A stretch of DNA of 64,000 nucleotides, taken from assembly GCF_047495875.1 (NCBI RefSeq), contig NC_092474.1, forward strand, positions 186,001 through 250,000. The letters run 5' to 3'. This DNA is from Pithys albifrons albifrons. Its lineage: Eukaryota > Chordata > Aves > Passeriformes > Thamnophilidae. This document shows, piece after piece, positions 1 to 12,544 of this stretch. Made by a program: the position numbers and the translations under genes. How positions within the stretch are numbered: position 1 is the stretch's first letter; each line of letters opens with the position of its first letter. The notes below the pieces were generated by a model, which searched no databases, was not told where the DNA came from, and was given only the letters and a program-made list of their open reading frames with translations.

Positions 1-2456
1 AAATGAGGAGCAATTTGCATATTCGTTCTAAACTTTTCATTGCTTGCGTACGGAGTTTTACAATTTTGTAATGATCTCTGTATGAGATTCTTCCTTTTTT
101 TAATTCAGCATCCAGTTTTTTAACCTGAGTCTAGCCATAAAATGTAGGCGTTTAGTTTTCCATGCTTTTCTGATTTGTTATAGTAGCTTATGGCATACCT
201 CGATTATAGAGTCACAGTCCTCCTGTTTTTTGTGTCTGGGCCAGCAGCAGAGTAATGCTGTGTCTGAACCTGGGATAGAAGCTCCTGCATGAAAGCTACA
301 CTCCCACTGAGACATAATGGGGCAGATTTCTGTCATATGCATAATATTCTTAATATAGTAGCTGGAAAATAGGCTAAACCCATTTTCCTTTCCTTGTTTT
401 AGAGTGAGGGCGCTTGTGAGGGTGTATGTTTATTCATGCTTAAGTACCTACCGCTTAATTAGTTTATTTTGTCCTCAAAGTTTGATGTGTTACATCTAGT
501 GTGGAAGGGAATTATCCCTTTTCCATGCAGTGGAGCTGTGGTTTGCCAGGACTTCACAGCTCTGTGTGTGATGGGTGAGAGCAGCAGAACTGTTGGGAGC
601 GAGTTGCTCCCTGCCCTGCCGGGGCAGAGCCAGCCTGGGCTCAGCCGGGCTCCCCGAGCTGCTACTTTGAGCAGGACCACTCAGGGAAGGCACTTCCAGT
701 GATGCTAAAGCATCTCTTAGAGCTGCCATAAGAAAGTTTTTTTTCTTTTGAATATTTTAGTTTGCTCTTTATCCCTATAAATGTGATTCATGGGATTATT
801 TTTGTGTGGCTTTTATATGTTTGTCTGCTTTAAGGAAATAGGATAATCCTCTTACCTCTTTAAAAAAACCACCCGAACTGTCTGTGACATTGCATAAATC
901 TAGCAGCCATGGAGTCTGGGGATTAATCCATGGCTCTAGAACAAACAGTCCGTTTCAGTGTCATAAAGATTGTGTTGGGCATCAATTCAGTATCCAAGGC
1001 TCCAAGCGTAACTTCCCCGTCCAGGATATGCTCCTGCTTTTGTAGGTGCAGAGGGTGGGAATGTGAATGTTCATCTTCTGATGTGTGGCTCTTCTGTGAT
1101 TCTTGTTTCCTGTGCATTTGGAAATGTCATTTTCTCTTTGGGTCTGCATTTTGTCATTGTGCTGAGTTTATGCAAGAGGTTATTGGAAGTATTAAATCTG
1201 CCAGTCAGATGCACAAAGGTTTGATCCAGTATGAACATAGAGTATTTTAGGAGGGAAAGAAAAAAACCCAAACCAAAAAAACCCATGGACAGTACAGCAC
1301 TCATAGCAGGAAAACTGTTTTTTTTTTGTTTTTCAGTCTATAGTGCGTCTGCTTGTAAGTTGGTGAGTTTATCATAGTAATGCCCAGCCTAGTTTTGCAA
1401 GGTGCCTGCAGTGAGTGCAGAGCTGAGCTCTCAGAGCACACCAGCGCCGCTGTATAAGCAGCATTTCCGCTAAGCCGTGCCACCACCAGGCATGTGCTGC
1501 ACTTCTGGAAGCACTGGGAAACTTCCATGTTTGGCTGTGGGTGACTTTTGAATTTGTATTCAGTTAAGTTCCCTTTAAAGATAAAATGGCAGAGTTCAAC
1601 AGCAAAGGACTGCAGTTGTTGTGGGGGAAATAAAAGTGAAACCATGAGGTGTTTCTTTTTAGGTCTTGTGCAATAGTCCAGGCTGCAGTCAGTCCCTGTA
1701 CCGGGGCTTGTACATAATTTGAAATAGAAAACTGCTGAAACACTTGTTTTTGTGATACTTGGATCGCTGACTGGTTAAAAATTGTTTGACCGGTGCAGAA
1801 AGATCCCCTGTTCAAGAGTGGCACAGCTATAAAGAGAGAACTCTTAATGTGTACTGTGAGCTTTGAGGTACCAAGCAGAGAGGGCTGAATCTTCCCAAGT
1901 GACTGGACTAAACAAGGCTTGTTTGGCTTAGATTGATATTTTTTGGGGTTTGGATCAATGCAAACTGATCATGTAGGAATTTGTTCGTTTTCAATCAAAA
2001 TAATTGGCCTGTTCAGTGATTTTATCTGTGTTTAAAACTGTTATGAAATAGTTTTTTTCCAAATTACTGTTCTCTTTCAGACAAGTCCTTAGATGCATTT
2101 TATTTCTGCCTCACAGGGTTGTCAATGGCTTGTTACCAAAGGCACTGATTAACATTTGAGATAAACATTTTAAAATGTACATTTTTAATACTTCAATGTG
2201 TCTGTAATTATGCTAATACAAGGCATTTTTGAGTTTTCCTGACATATCAAAACCTAAGCTTTTTAATGTGTCTTAAAGAATGGTACTTTTTGCAAAATTT
2301 TATTCCTTACTTGTGTAGGTTGCCACCATTGAAACCTCAAGCTGCTTTAACATTAAATAAACCCACACTGACCTCTAAGCATCTTGAAAAATAAATATGA
2401 GCATCTTGCTTAATACAGTTATTAACTTACACTTAATACTTTGCTTTGCTTTTCAG
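1..2456 (+). other. UBE2L3: UBE2L3 intron 1 (3' part)
   Basis: AT-rich sequence with no supportable exon. Reading frames here are short and match no family I know. It includes an A-rich stretch near 1260-1285 and a T-rich run at about 1318-1335. It ends at the exon 2 acceptor. Confidence 0.85.
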
Positions 2457-2552
2457 GAGCTTGAAGAAATCCGCAAGTGTGGAATGAAAAACTTCCGTAA
2501 TATCCAGGTTGATGAAGCTAATTTATTGACCTGGCAAGGGCTTATTGTTCCT
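2457..2552 (+). CDS. UBE2L3: UBE2L3 coding exon 2
   Basis: This 96-bp exon (32 codons, phase 0 at both ends) runs from [13 protein letters not shown] to QGLIVP. It follows a pyrimidine-rich acceptor ending TTTTCAG and is followed by the donor GTGAGT. It encodes the end of helix 1 and the first beta strands of the UBC fold, including the non-catalytic Cys17. Confidence 0.97.
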
Positions 2553-5500
2553 GTGAGTATGGATTACTGCTTATTCTTACAAGCTTTAAAATGAGGATCA
2601 TTTGTGCCTCATAAATCCACAGTTTAGTGCTGCTGATGACCATGAAATAATTCCGGCACCCTGACAGGAATATCTTGTACTGTTGTAAAACGTGTCCCTC
2701 GGAGCAGGGGTTGGGCAGCCGGGTGGGTGTTCGGGTGTTCATCAGCACCAGCTGAGCCTGTGCAGCACCTGAAACGTGCCCCTGCTTGTGTCTCTTGTCT
2801 CTGTTCAGACACCCCGTGTGATCTTGAGTGGGCAGAGAGGGTAACATTTGAGTTTCTTCTCTGGCTTGTTTTATCCGACTCTGATCAATGTTAGTTGTTG
2901 TTTGTTACAACTGGTCTGAGGGAAAGTTCTTGTGTCACTGCAGGGTGTGCTCCTGCCCCTCCCTCCTGGGTGCTGCTGTGGTGGGCCTGGCCCAGCACTG
3001 GGGCTCACTGGTGGCACTGGAACTGCTGGAGGGTGTTGGGAGGGGAAGCAAATCACCTTTTCGTTTACACTTTGTTTTTACATTTAAATTTTTTATATTA
3101 AGCTTAAAGTACAAAATTTACATCAATGTAGATTTTAAAAATCCCCAAAGTTTAAAATACTTTTAGTCTTTAGTAGTTATTTTTCTTCTAATTGATTAGA
3201 TTTATTTCTAGGATAAAATTAAGTATTGGGAAAAGTATGATGCAGAGAAAAGGTTTGGATTTTCAGAAGTGAGCCCTTGAAAAGAAAGTATCTTTATTTA
3301 GGCATTAGTTAATGCAAAAAAAATTATTTTAAAAATTAAATTTTTATAGGCACTACAGTCTTCTAAGAGAATGTGTTATTGGTGTAGATAACCACTGTAT
3401 TTGTCAAATAGAGAGGGGAGAGCAGGAAATCCAGTGTGTTGAATTCCTTGGTTGAAAGTGCCTTGGATTGTCCCCTCCTGTTTCCCCCTGCTGTGGCTGT
3501 AGCAGTGGGAAATGCTTCCCTTGATTGTGTGAGCTGCTTCCCAGTCTGCAGCAGCTGGGGCTGTGCCACGAGGGCAGCAGTTCTGCTCCTGTGTGGGTGC
3601 CACCAAAAAGCCCCCTGAGCCAGTGCAAGTCTGTCTTTTATATAAATAAAACTAAACTGCCGGTGCCTGGTTAGTCGGAGGCTGTTCTGGAATTCACAGG
3701 CACAGGCTGAGATAATGGCTGGGCCTTTGTGCTGTAAATGTTGTAGAATACGTTTAGTTTACTCATGTGCCTGCAAGTGATTCCTTGGAGTGTCTAACAC
3801 CACTCTGGCAAACAAAGCAAGCAGGATCTGACACTACAATTTGACAGACTGAGGAAGGGCTGCTTTTATCAGCCACCCTGGTGTTTGTGGTTCCTGTGGG
3901 GCATTCAGTGCTTTGATAATACTGTGAGGCAGCGTAAGGTTGGTAAATATGACTAATAAAGCAAAACACAAAAATGCTTGTTTGTTCCCGTTAAAATTAG
4001 GCATGTGTGGTGTGCAGCAGCTATTTTTGAACAGTTTCTGCTCAGCAGAATGTGAGTGTAGTGTTTATTTTGCAAAGATTCGCAGCATCACAAGTGTTCA
4101 GATGTTGAACTGTGCTCCAGGCCTGCCTTTTGGTCTGAAACACACTCTGTTACCACAGAAATAGCCTTAAATCCACTGCTGGGATAGTTCAGGGAGAATT
4201 TTCTCATTAAGTTATACTTTCTGTAGTAATTAATGTGTTGTGTTTGTTCAAAGAATAGTACAGGTTATTATTCTGAGGATGTGCTATAGGAGATGTTTTA
4301 GCCTTACTGCCTCTTTAGCTGTTTTGGTACTAGAGTTGGTTCAAAAATGGAACACAGGGTGGTTGCAAATGTAGGGTTTTTTCTCCTGAGTTTCTGCCTT
4401 TGAAGTTTCATGTGCTGTTTGCATTTTAGACCACGGTTAAGGTTTAATGGAGTACACTGCAGTAGGACTAACCAGTTACTGATTATTAAACTCTGTAACT
4501 AGGAATTGCTTTGGTCAATGGCTTAATAAAGGTGTGAAAGATAAAGGTTAGTATTTTTAATTGTGTTCATACAGAATTACTGTGAAGAGTTATATAAAGG
4601 TGAACTGTAAAGCTTTAAAAGCTTTTGTTTATAACATTCTTTGTTCTTCAGAACAACTGTTAGTTTTTAAGGGCATTCAGTCAATTGAGAAGCAAATTAA
4701 AGATACCTGGTCAACTTCTTTTCCTGTTCTAAATTGTAGAATAATGTCATTTGTGTTCTGTGGATGGCCAAGGTACATTATTTGTTCAATTTCAACACCA
4801 AAACAAGACTATCCCAGGATTCCTTGTTCTTGCAAGAGGTACTGTTGGTGTTCCATGAATTTCATTTCACTTCACTTAATCAACACTGCTGGCTACAGAC
4901 AAATTTTTGCAGAGCAAAAATACTCCAGGTGAATGCAAGTCATGTTTCAGTATTTAAAATTCTACTTCTCTTGACAGTGTCAAAATAAATACAACAAATA
5001 ATTTGAAATTAATTGCTTGAATAGTCTACCTATGTTTATGTTTCAAGGTATTGGTGAGGTACAGTGAAGAAAATGGATATTTTTAAGTGCAGGTCAATTC
5101 CTGTGTCAGTTCAGTGAACATCCTCACAAGTTACAGCTTGTGATGGAGGCAAGAGCCATGGGGGGAGAGGACACTGACTGCCGAAGTTGTTACCACCACC
5201 AAAAGTTATTTGTTATCCTTCCAAGGCCTTTAGGATTGCTTGGGTAAAAAGTGATTTTAAAGCCACTGTAGTCACTTCTTCCCTTGGCTGCAGAAATTGT
5301 GCTGTATCTCTTACAAACACACAACCAGATTCTCCATATGGATGAACCTAAAATTAAATGTTTTCTGTGGACTGATTTTAATACAACACTCCCCAGCCCC
5401 AAATATTGGTAAATCCTGGAGTGGTTTGATTGCAGTGAGTGGTCTGGTTGCTAATGAAGAGTGTGTGTGTACGTTACACCAAATGGCAACTCTCGTCTTT

Positions 5501-8500
5501 GATTCACGTTCCCAGAGTGCTGGGAAACATTCCACAGTTACTGTTTCCAGTGCAGAAGAGTACTAAATGTAGCAATGGTTTGGGTTTTTTCTGCCTCCCT
5601 TCTGCAGCTGGTGTCTGAAGCAGGATCAACAGTCTAACAGGTTTTCTAAGTGAGATTCTGGGCATTGTTTGTTTCAGCCTGGAGAACGTCACAGTTCTGT
5701 CATGGTGCTCCTTCAAAACCGATCTGATAAGAGTGGGTGCTAAAACTGCGTACAAATTCAGAATGTTCTCATCAGCAGACACAGTGAATATCTATCTTTA
5801 GTACTAATGAGTGCTCAGCAGATTTTTGTGTAGTCAGTACAAAAGCCTTCTCAGAACATTTAGGGAGATCTGACAAACCAAATCCGTTTGCTGTTCGTGC
5901 CACCGTGTTGAGACACCAAAATATAACTGTGTGCAGAAAACCCCTTCCCTTGTCAGCCTTCCTGTTTGTGTCTTGGAAAGGGTTTACGGTGTTTCTTGAA
6001 ACACCAAGTTGGGAATAAAAGTACCTGTTCAACAGGGCCTTGAGCTGGGAGTGAATGGGCTTGGCTGCTTCTTACCAGTGGAAGTGTCAGCAGCTGCAGG
6101 ATGTGGAGTCTGCTGTTTCCAGGGGGGATGCAAAAGTACAGGTTGTGTTGCCTCTCTCCCCAGACAGGGCCTGATGTCTCCTGGCCCACAGACATGGCAG
6201 CACATGTTGGAAGAAAGTGCCTTTCAGGGAGGTCTATTGACAGATCCAAGTCCAGACCGAGCTTTTCTCATTGTGTCCCTCAGCACGTGCCACATTGTTG
6301 ACATTCTGCCTTCTTGTTGCAGGACAACCCTCCGTATGATAAAGGAGCCTTCAGAATCGAAATCAACTTCCCAGCAGAATATCCATTCAAACCTCCTAAG
6401 ATTACATTTAAAACAAAGATCTATCACCCTAACATTGATGAAAAGGGGCAGGTCTGTCTGCCAGTAATTAGTGCTGAAAACTGGAAGCCAGCAACCAAAA
6501 CTGACCAAGGTAGGACTCCATGTGGAGAGAGAACTGGGTATTAAGAAACTTTGTAGTATTTAAATTTAATGCTAACAATGTGTCAGCTTCTCAGCTGCTC
6601 GGTGCTCTTGGGGTGTATTTGTTGTAAGGTTTGTGTCATGAATCACACGAGGTGAGCACAGTGTGCAGCTCTTGTGGAATCTCGTTTGGTTACTGGAATG
6701 TGAGGTGATGGCACTGACATGTAGCATTTTCACCTCCAGGAGACCACAAAACTCCTCATGACCAGAGTTTGTTAAGGTAGTGGCCTCAGCATACTTAAAA
6801 ATTTTGGTGGTAGTTGGTGTGGGGATTATTTTGTGTTTCTTTTTAAACAGTGGCTTTAGAGTCCAGAGGTGTTCAGTACATTCCTGGGTGTTTGAAAGAA
6901 AAGGTCTAACACAGTAAGGCTTTGTATGTTTTATATTCTGCCAGTTCAGTGATCTGAACATGTGGCTTGAAATATCAAGGGAGTCATAGACAAAAACTGA
7001 AATCGTGACACGGATTAACTTGTAGTTCTAAAAAGATCACTGCTGTGAGGCTTTACTGTGTACAATGTCTTTGGATAAGGATTTGAATATTCTCAAGGAA
7101 AAAAGTTACATCAGGTTCTGTGGCAGACTGAGTGTGATTCAAGTAGGTTTTTTTCTGTTGTTGCTTTCATCACTTGTTGGGGTGAGAATTTCCTGTTTTC
7201 TGTCAGGTAATGTTTAGTTGCATATTAAGCATTTATTATTATACATTTAGAAAGAGCAAATATCCTTGCAAAAAATACTTATTTTTAAAAAGTGTTAATT
7301 CAAGTGAGTAGCACCTCAGGGCAGTGCAAGAGCTTTGGTGACACTGAAGTGTCTTGTGTTACAGGAGAAAGTATTTCCTTCTTCCAGGCTGCTTTTAAGG
7401 TTGTTTTCACTGGAACTGTGCTTCTGATAGGAAGCAATGCTATCCTTAAGGTTTCTTTCTTCTGTGTACTCCTGATAATGGAAGTACCTATAGTTGGTAT
7501 GTTCTTGCCCCAAAGACAAAACAGGAGAATTCCTGTAGTTGTTTGAGAAGAGATGAAGAAGCTGAATGTTGGTGAAAGTGGAGATGGCAGCAAAAAGAAC
7601 CTGTTCAACTCAAATAGGACAGCCAAGATCTTATGATTTGTTGTATGTTTATCCCAGATTATACAGGACAAATATCCTTGGGAAAGGGGAGATGGAAACA
7701 ATGTGTGGAAGGTCTCTGTGTTAACCTGTCTTGGTTCTATCAGCCTTTTCTAGTTAAGCACAGGAATTACATGTCTCTACCCAGCTTGAAATGCAAATTG
7801 GCATTAGCTGGAACTGCTGAAGCAATTGTTTGCATGCAGAAAACAGTTGGTGTCTCCCTGAGAAGCAGCAATTCCCGTTTTATCTGAGAGAGTGAATAAA
7901 AGCTGTGCTAAAATCAGAATTTAGAGCAAACCCTGAGTACCAAAATAATGCAAATATCTCTGTGAGAGATCTGATGTGTTGTGGTCTTTTGTTTGTCTTT
8001 TAACTCTTTCTTCAAAAAGTTATTTTACTGTCAACATGTGTTGTTACTGCATGGCTGTGTGAACTGTGACAGTGTTATTACAGCCCTGCCTAAATGTCTG
8101 CTCCTTTTTCGTCAGATTTCTTCTGCATTGGAAAGTTGCTCAGTCTCTTTGCTGTTTGGGCCTTTCTCAATGAAACAGGGTGACATTATTAGTGCAGCAT
8201 CAAAGTGATCAGTTTTGTTCAGTCAGGTGTCAACAAAGTACAAAGATTAGGTTCATCATAAATCATTAGCTCACCTTTCACATACTAAATGTGCATCTTA
8301 CTGCTGTGCTTTTTATTAACTGATGCTTAGTATTAAAAAAGACTGTTAGGGCAGTATGGTTTTTAAATGCTGTGGATATTGAGGCAGTTCCTGTTATGAC
8401 AGCCCTGGTTTTTGCTGGCTCCTGTGTTTCGTGCTGTGCTATTGGTGCCATTGAACACACATTTTCTCACGTTTGGCTCAGTGAGAAGGGCTGTCACGTG

Positions 8501-9961
8501 CACTGTTGCTGCTGGTTTCATAAGCAGTCGCTGCTGCAGTGGCAGTTGTAAGGCCAGGACTGCTGAGTTACTGTGAAGGAAGCCAAATCTATTCTATATT
8601 CCTTAGATAGTTTGTTGCAGATTCAACTCGGATTTGTGGTAGGAAATGTTCCTGTTTAGCAGTCCAGATTTGAGGATTTGGTTTGAGGTTTATTCCTGTT
8701 CCTGTCAGGTAAGGGTGGAAAAGAGTATGAGCTTGACAAGATCAGTGCTGCAAAAGAATCCACTCTGGTATTCCAGCATCTGCTGGAGTGGTAAGCAATG
8801 TGAGAACTTGCATTGCAAGGGACAATCCAGCTGATCTGCTAAGCAGAGGTTTCAGAACAAGGGACAGGCTGTGCCTTTGCCCAGCACGTGGCTGAGCTGT
8901 GGGACTCCTCTCTCCGTTGGGTGTGAGCTCAGGAGGAGGCAGCAGCCTCAGTGTGCAGTGCAGGAAGTGACCAGGGCTTGTTAGACTCACCCTGAAAGCC
9001 CTGGGAATGCAGCCTTGGTGTCCCTGACTAGCCCAGACTTCCCTCAGACAGATATCCTGGTGCTGTGGGGAGGTGCTCTTGTGGAGACCTGCCCAGGACA
9101 CCTCTGAGTGACAGGACAGGGGAACGCCCAGCCCTTGTGAGGTGCCAGTGGCAGTGAGGGATGTGTGAGCAATGCAGCAGTGAGTGTCACTGTGGTGTGC
9201 CGGGCTCGCTGTGTAAATGGCAGGGGCAGTTCCCTTTCCTGAGGAGTGACATTGCCTTGGTGACATGGCCCTGAGAGGGGGAAATGCTCCTTCCAGCTCT
9301 CACCCCTCTGCCTGCCCAGGGCATCTCCACTGGACAGTGAGAGGGAAGGGAAGAGTTGGAAAAAAAGGGTTTCCAGAAGCAGACCCAGCCACAGCTGCAT
9401 CACTGTGACACGTGTTGGGAAAAATGCTTTATGGTGGAAATTCCATCTTTACCCAATCCTTTTAGCTGAATTTGTCTGGGAACTTTTGATTCTTTTCTCA
9501 GCTGTAGGAGAGTATTTCAGGTGGGATGCCAGTTACATGGGAAATCCTTGGTAGTGCACTTTGGTATCTATTCATGTTGGTTTTGTTTACAAATACAATT
9601 TTCTGGTGTTCATTCATGGTCATTGAACTAAATCTTGGCATATTGCTCCAGCTTACTCACGTCCTGCGTTTGAAAAGGCCCCAGATTTATGGGGATGTAC
9701 TTAAATGCAGTTAAAGCTCTTTTCTTACTGGGGAATTTTGCTTACACTTGGATTTTTAAAAATTAGCCACCTTAGTGTCTGACAGTATTTATACTTCTTT
9801 TGACAGTAATCCAGTCCCTCATAGCACTGGTGAATGATCCACAGCCTGAGCACCCCCTCCGGGCTGACCTAGCTGAAGAATACTCTAAGGACCGTAAAAA
9901 ATTCTGTAAGAATGCTGAAGAGTTTACAAAGAAATATGGTGAGAAGCGACCAGTGGACTAA
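2457..9961 (+). CDS. UBE2L3: UBE2L3 (UbcH7), ubiquitin-conjugating enzyme E2 L3; coding exons 2-4, exon 1 outside the window
   Basis: E2 enzyme that takes ubiquitin from E1 as a thioester and passes it to the cysteine of HECT and RBR ligases (such as parkin and HOIP) in cytosol and nucleus. Exons 2457-2552, 6323-6509 and 9807-9961 splice in phase and encode residues 10-154 of the 154-residue family protein. The first nine codons must lie left of the window. Visible residues, in human numbering, are catalytic Cys86 (in GQVCLPV), Phe63, which contacts E3s (in EYPFKPP), and Pro88 and His119, which are known to restrict this E2 to cysteine acceptors. The frame is intact, has no unusual residue in the core and ends KRPVD. 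It is convergent with YDJC. Identity is essentially certain from near-complete agreement with the known human protein. Confidence 0.98.
2553..6322 (+). other. UBE2L3: UBE2L3 intron 2
   Basis: Intron between two in-phase coding exons, AT-rich with a few GC-richer patches (about 2700-3060 and 3460-3610). I see no coding exon, RNA gene or clear transposon in it. Confidence 0.85.
6323..6509 (+). CDS. UBE2L3: UBE2L3 coding exon 3, with the catalytic cysteine
   Basis: This 187-bp exon starts [10 protein letters not shown] and ends TKTDQ plus one base. It follows the acceptor TTCTTGTTGCAG and precedes the donor GTAGGA. It carries Phe63, the HPN motif (residues 76-78) and catalytic Cys86. Confidence 0.98.
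6510..9806 (+). other. UBE2L3: UBE2L3 intron 3
   Basis: Intron of about 3.3 kb with no conserved coding segment. The patch at about 8850-9350 is richer in GC and CAGTG-type words but gives no recognisable protein or repeat family. Confidence 0.85.
9807..9961 (+). CDS. UBE2L3: UBE2L3 terminal coding exon 4
   Basis: The last 155 coding bases begin after the acceptor TTTTGACAG. The split codon GTA (V104) joins exons 3 and 4. The exon encodes [16 protein letters not shown], including His119, and the C-terminal helices, and ends in TAA at 9959-9961. Confidence 0.98.
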
Positions 9962-12530
9962 AATCTGACACAAGTGCTGTCAGCAACTACGATAGAAGAT
10001 CGGAGCAGTGCATTTGAGACACCCCGTAAAGCAGGACTCTATGGAAAATTGACAAGTGCCACCTTTCGGTGTGAACTTGTGGCTGTTACTAACTTTCTAC
10101 AGTTTTCTTAATCAAAAGTGGGCTAGGTAACCTGTAAAGAAAGGATTAAAATTTAAGATGTTCTAGTTCTGCTTTCTTTGTTTAAAAATCACTGCTTCAA
10201 TATACTTTAAAGTATGCTGTTTTCTTTTTCTTGTCAGAATTTATCAAAAATATCTTAGACTTATATTCTGCCCTTAAATTGAAAAGGTCGTGGCTGTCAT
10301 TTCTTATTTTTCCTTGGAGTTCCCACTCTCTTGAGTTCACTCATTGAATTTTAGCCCCCTCCTCAAAGTGATGTCTTAGGAAAAATATCCCAGTTCTGGC
10401 AGAAAATGATTGAGTGTTTGGCAGTTTCGTTTACTTTTCTTTTTAAATGTTGCACTGTGCTTTGTGGGACTTGTTGCAAGTTCCCCTGAACTTCAGTTTG
10501 TAACATAATAAACAAAAAACAACCCAACCCCACAAAACCAATCAGAGATAATGTCTGGGTCTGATGTATATCTGGCCAACGTCTATTAAACGGGGAAACC
10601 TACGTTTTTGTGTGCGTCATTGAATTAGAATGTGGCTTCTGTTCTGCTTTTGGAAAACTTGGGGAAAAAATCTGTAGCAAACAAGTAGTGGAATGTGATT
10701 GCAAACTTTCTTCACTTCTACCCTTAATACCTATGCAGAGCAGCAGGAAACATGCACAGAACAACATTGCAACCAGTCCAGGAGAGTGCCAGAAATTGAG
10801 GACCAAGAGGTACCAAAATGATAACCTGGATTTTTTTAGTTTAAAATCGGTATTTTGAAGATGTCAGTTTTGAATTCAAGACTAAATGTGGCAGCACTGC
10901 TGTCACCTCTGAACGTTTTCCATCAGAATGCGTAAGAAACATCTGTGTGTTGGATGGCACTTGTGCCCCTTCCCAGCCCCACTGCTGCCAGGTGCTGACC
11001 AGCCCTGGAGCAAGGGCAGGACTGGGCAATAAGGTGAGATTGTGCTTTGCTGCTGCTGCTCCTGTGTTTAAACACACGGGCAGGGTGACTCACTGAGCGT
11101 TCAGGTGTCATCCTGCCATTGTGGCTTACTCAGAGCTGCTCTCAGTTGCTCCGGGCATTCCTGCGCTGCTGAGGGGAGCGTTTTGTGTTCAGCACGGAGC
11201 ATCCTCTGCTGTGTCCCTGCTGCCTGTCCCCTGCCTCCTCCCCAGCCCAGTGTCACCACAGCTACACAGTCAAACTGCCACACAGTCAAACTGCCCTGTG
11301 CCCCTCCAGCTGGGTCTGTCACTGAGCAAACAGAGTATCCCCAGAAATCCATCGGTATGGGGGAGCACATACAATTTTCATGTGCAGGAAGTGAGGTAGA
11401 AAGTCCCTGACACCTGGGTGGTTGCCCGTACTCTTAAATTCAGTTTTAATACAGCCTCTGCCTTTGCAACCTTTCAGAACTAGAGTGTCAAGCAGTAGGT
11501 CTCTCCTGGTTTTAATGTCTTGTATATTTGCTATTCCCTCATTTATCCCTCTCATCTGGCTTTCATTTCTGATTTAGTGTAAACAATGACAGCCCAGTAC
11601 CTCACCTCTGTTGAAAGTAATTTTTTTATAAGTTAGGAAGCTAAGAAATTTTATGTTTAAGTGTTCTTAGACAGATTCTTTGGCAGGTAAATAAAGTTAA
11701 ACCACATTCACCTTATTTACGGAAACTTGCATTTCCTAAGTGTTTTCAGGCTTGTGAGAGCACTGTTACCAAATTTTCACATCTTTGTGTCTTCATTTGC
11801 AGAAAGTTGGTACTGATTCTGTTTCGTTCACACTCACTTGGATTCATAATAAAATAATGCCAAATTATCTGTCAAACTGAAGTGTGTAACTTTCACATCA
11901 CCTGAGTCACTGTACCTTGATCATGTCTGTTGGCATGGAAACTTAACCATTCTCTAAATTTTATTTGAAACAAAACTGTAGCACTAGTTTGCTGCCCTCG
12001 TTGCTACTCAATAGTTACTCTGTGGTTGTCAAGCCTCTCAGGTCAAAGACTGCATCTGTCTGCCCCGCTGTGACTCGGATGCCGTGGGAGGGAAGGGAAG
12101 GGCTGTGTGATCCAAGAACTCGAGCATGCAGCGCTGCACCAGCCATTCCCATTCCAGCTGCAGAGGTCACGTGGAAGACAGATCCTGCTATCAGTGCTCT
12201 TGGTGTGTTCTCCGTAGTCCAATTGCTAAACTGCGACACATTTAACCCAAGTGCTGGCGCTGTCTGGGGGCAGCCTGTGGACAAAGGGATCCAACACTGC
12301 AGTGTGGCCGAAGGCTGAGGAGGAGAAATCCAAGTGCAAAATCCCATGTTAACTCAGGAAATCAAGCTCTTGTTCTCTCTGGTTCCCTAAGCCATGCTGA
12401 ATTCTAAATGTGCAGTTGAACATCCACCACAAAGGCAGCGCACTGGTGAAACTACACCAAGGAGTACTGGTATAGGCTTTCTGCAAGTCCATTCTGCTAC
12501 CCTAATAAAAATTGCTCTCAAAGGCTTTGT
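9962..12530 (+). other. UBE2L3: UBE2L3 3' UTR and probable 3' end
   Basis: Sequence after the UBE2L3 stop codon. AATAAA signals occur at 10507-10512, 11690-11695, 11848-11853 and 12504-12509, so several poly(A) sites are possible. The mammalian gene has a long 3' UTR, so the 12504 signal is a reasonable distal end, but which sites are used cannot be told from sequence alone. A 16-bp unit (ACACAGTCAAACTGCC) is repeated in tandem at 11264-11295. Confidence 0.6.
12504..12509 (+). terminator. Distal poly(A) signal candidate for UBE2L3
   Basis: AATAAA on the + strand. About 30 bp further on, TTTATT gives an AATAAA on the - strand (about 12538-12543), so this short interval holds signals for both convergent genes. 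Confidence 0.45.
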
Positions 12531-12544
12531 GGTGTGGTTTTATT

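Noticed and set aside
8850..9350. GC-richer block in UBE2L3 intron 3 as a gene
   Set aside because: Frames on both strands are unrelated to each other and to any known protein, and the block lies within a confirmed intron.
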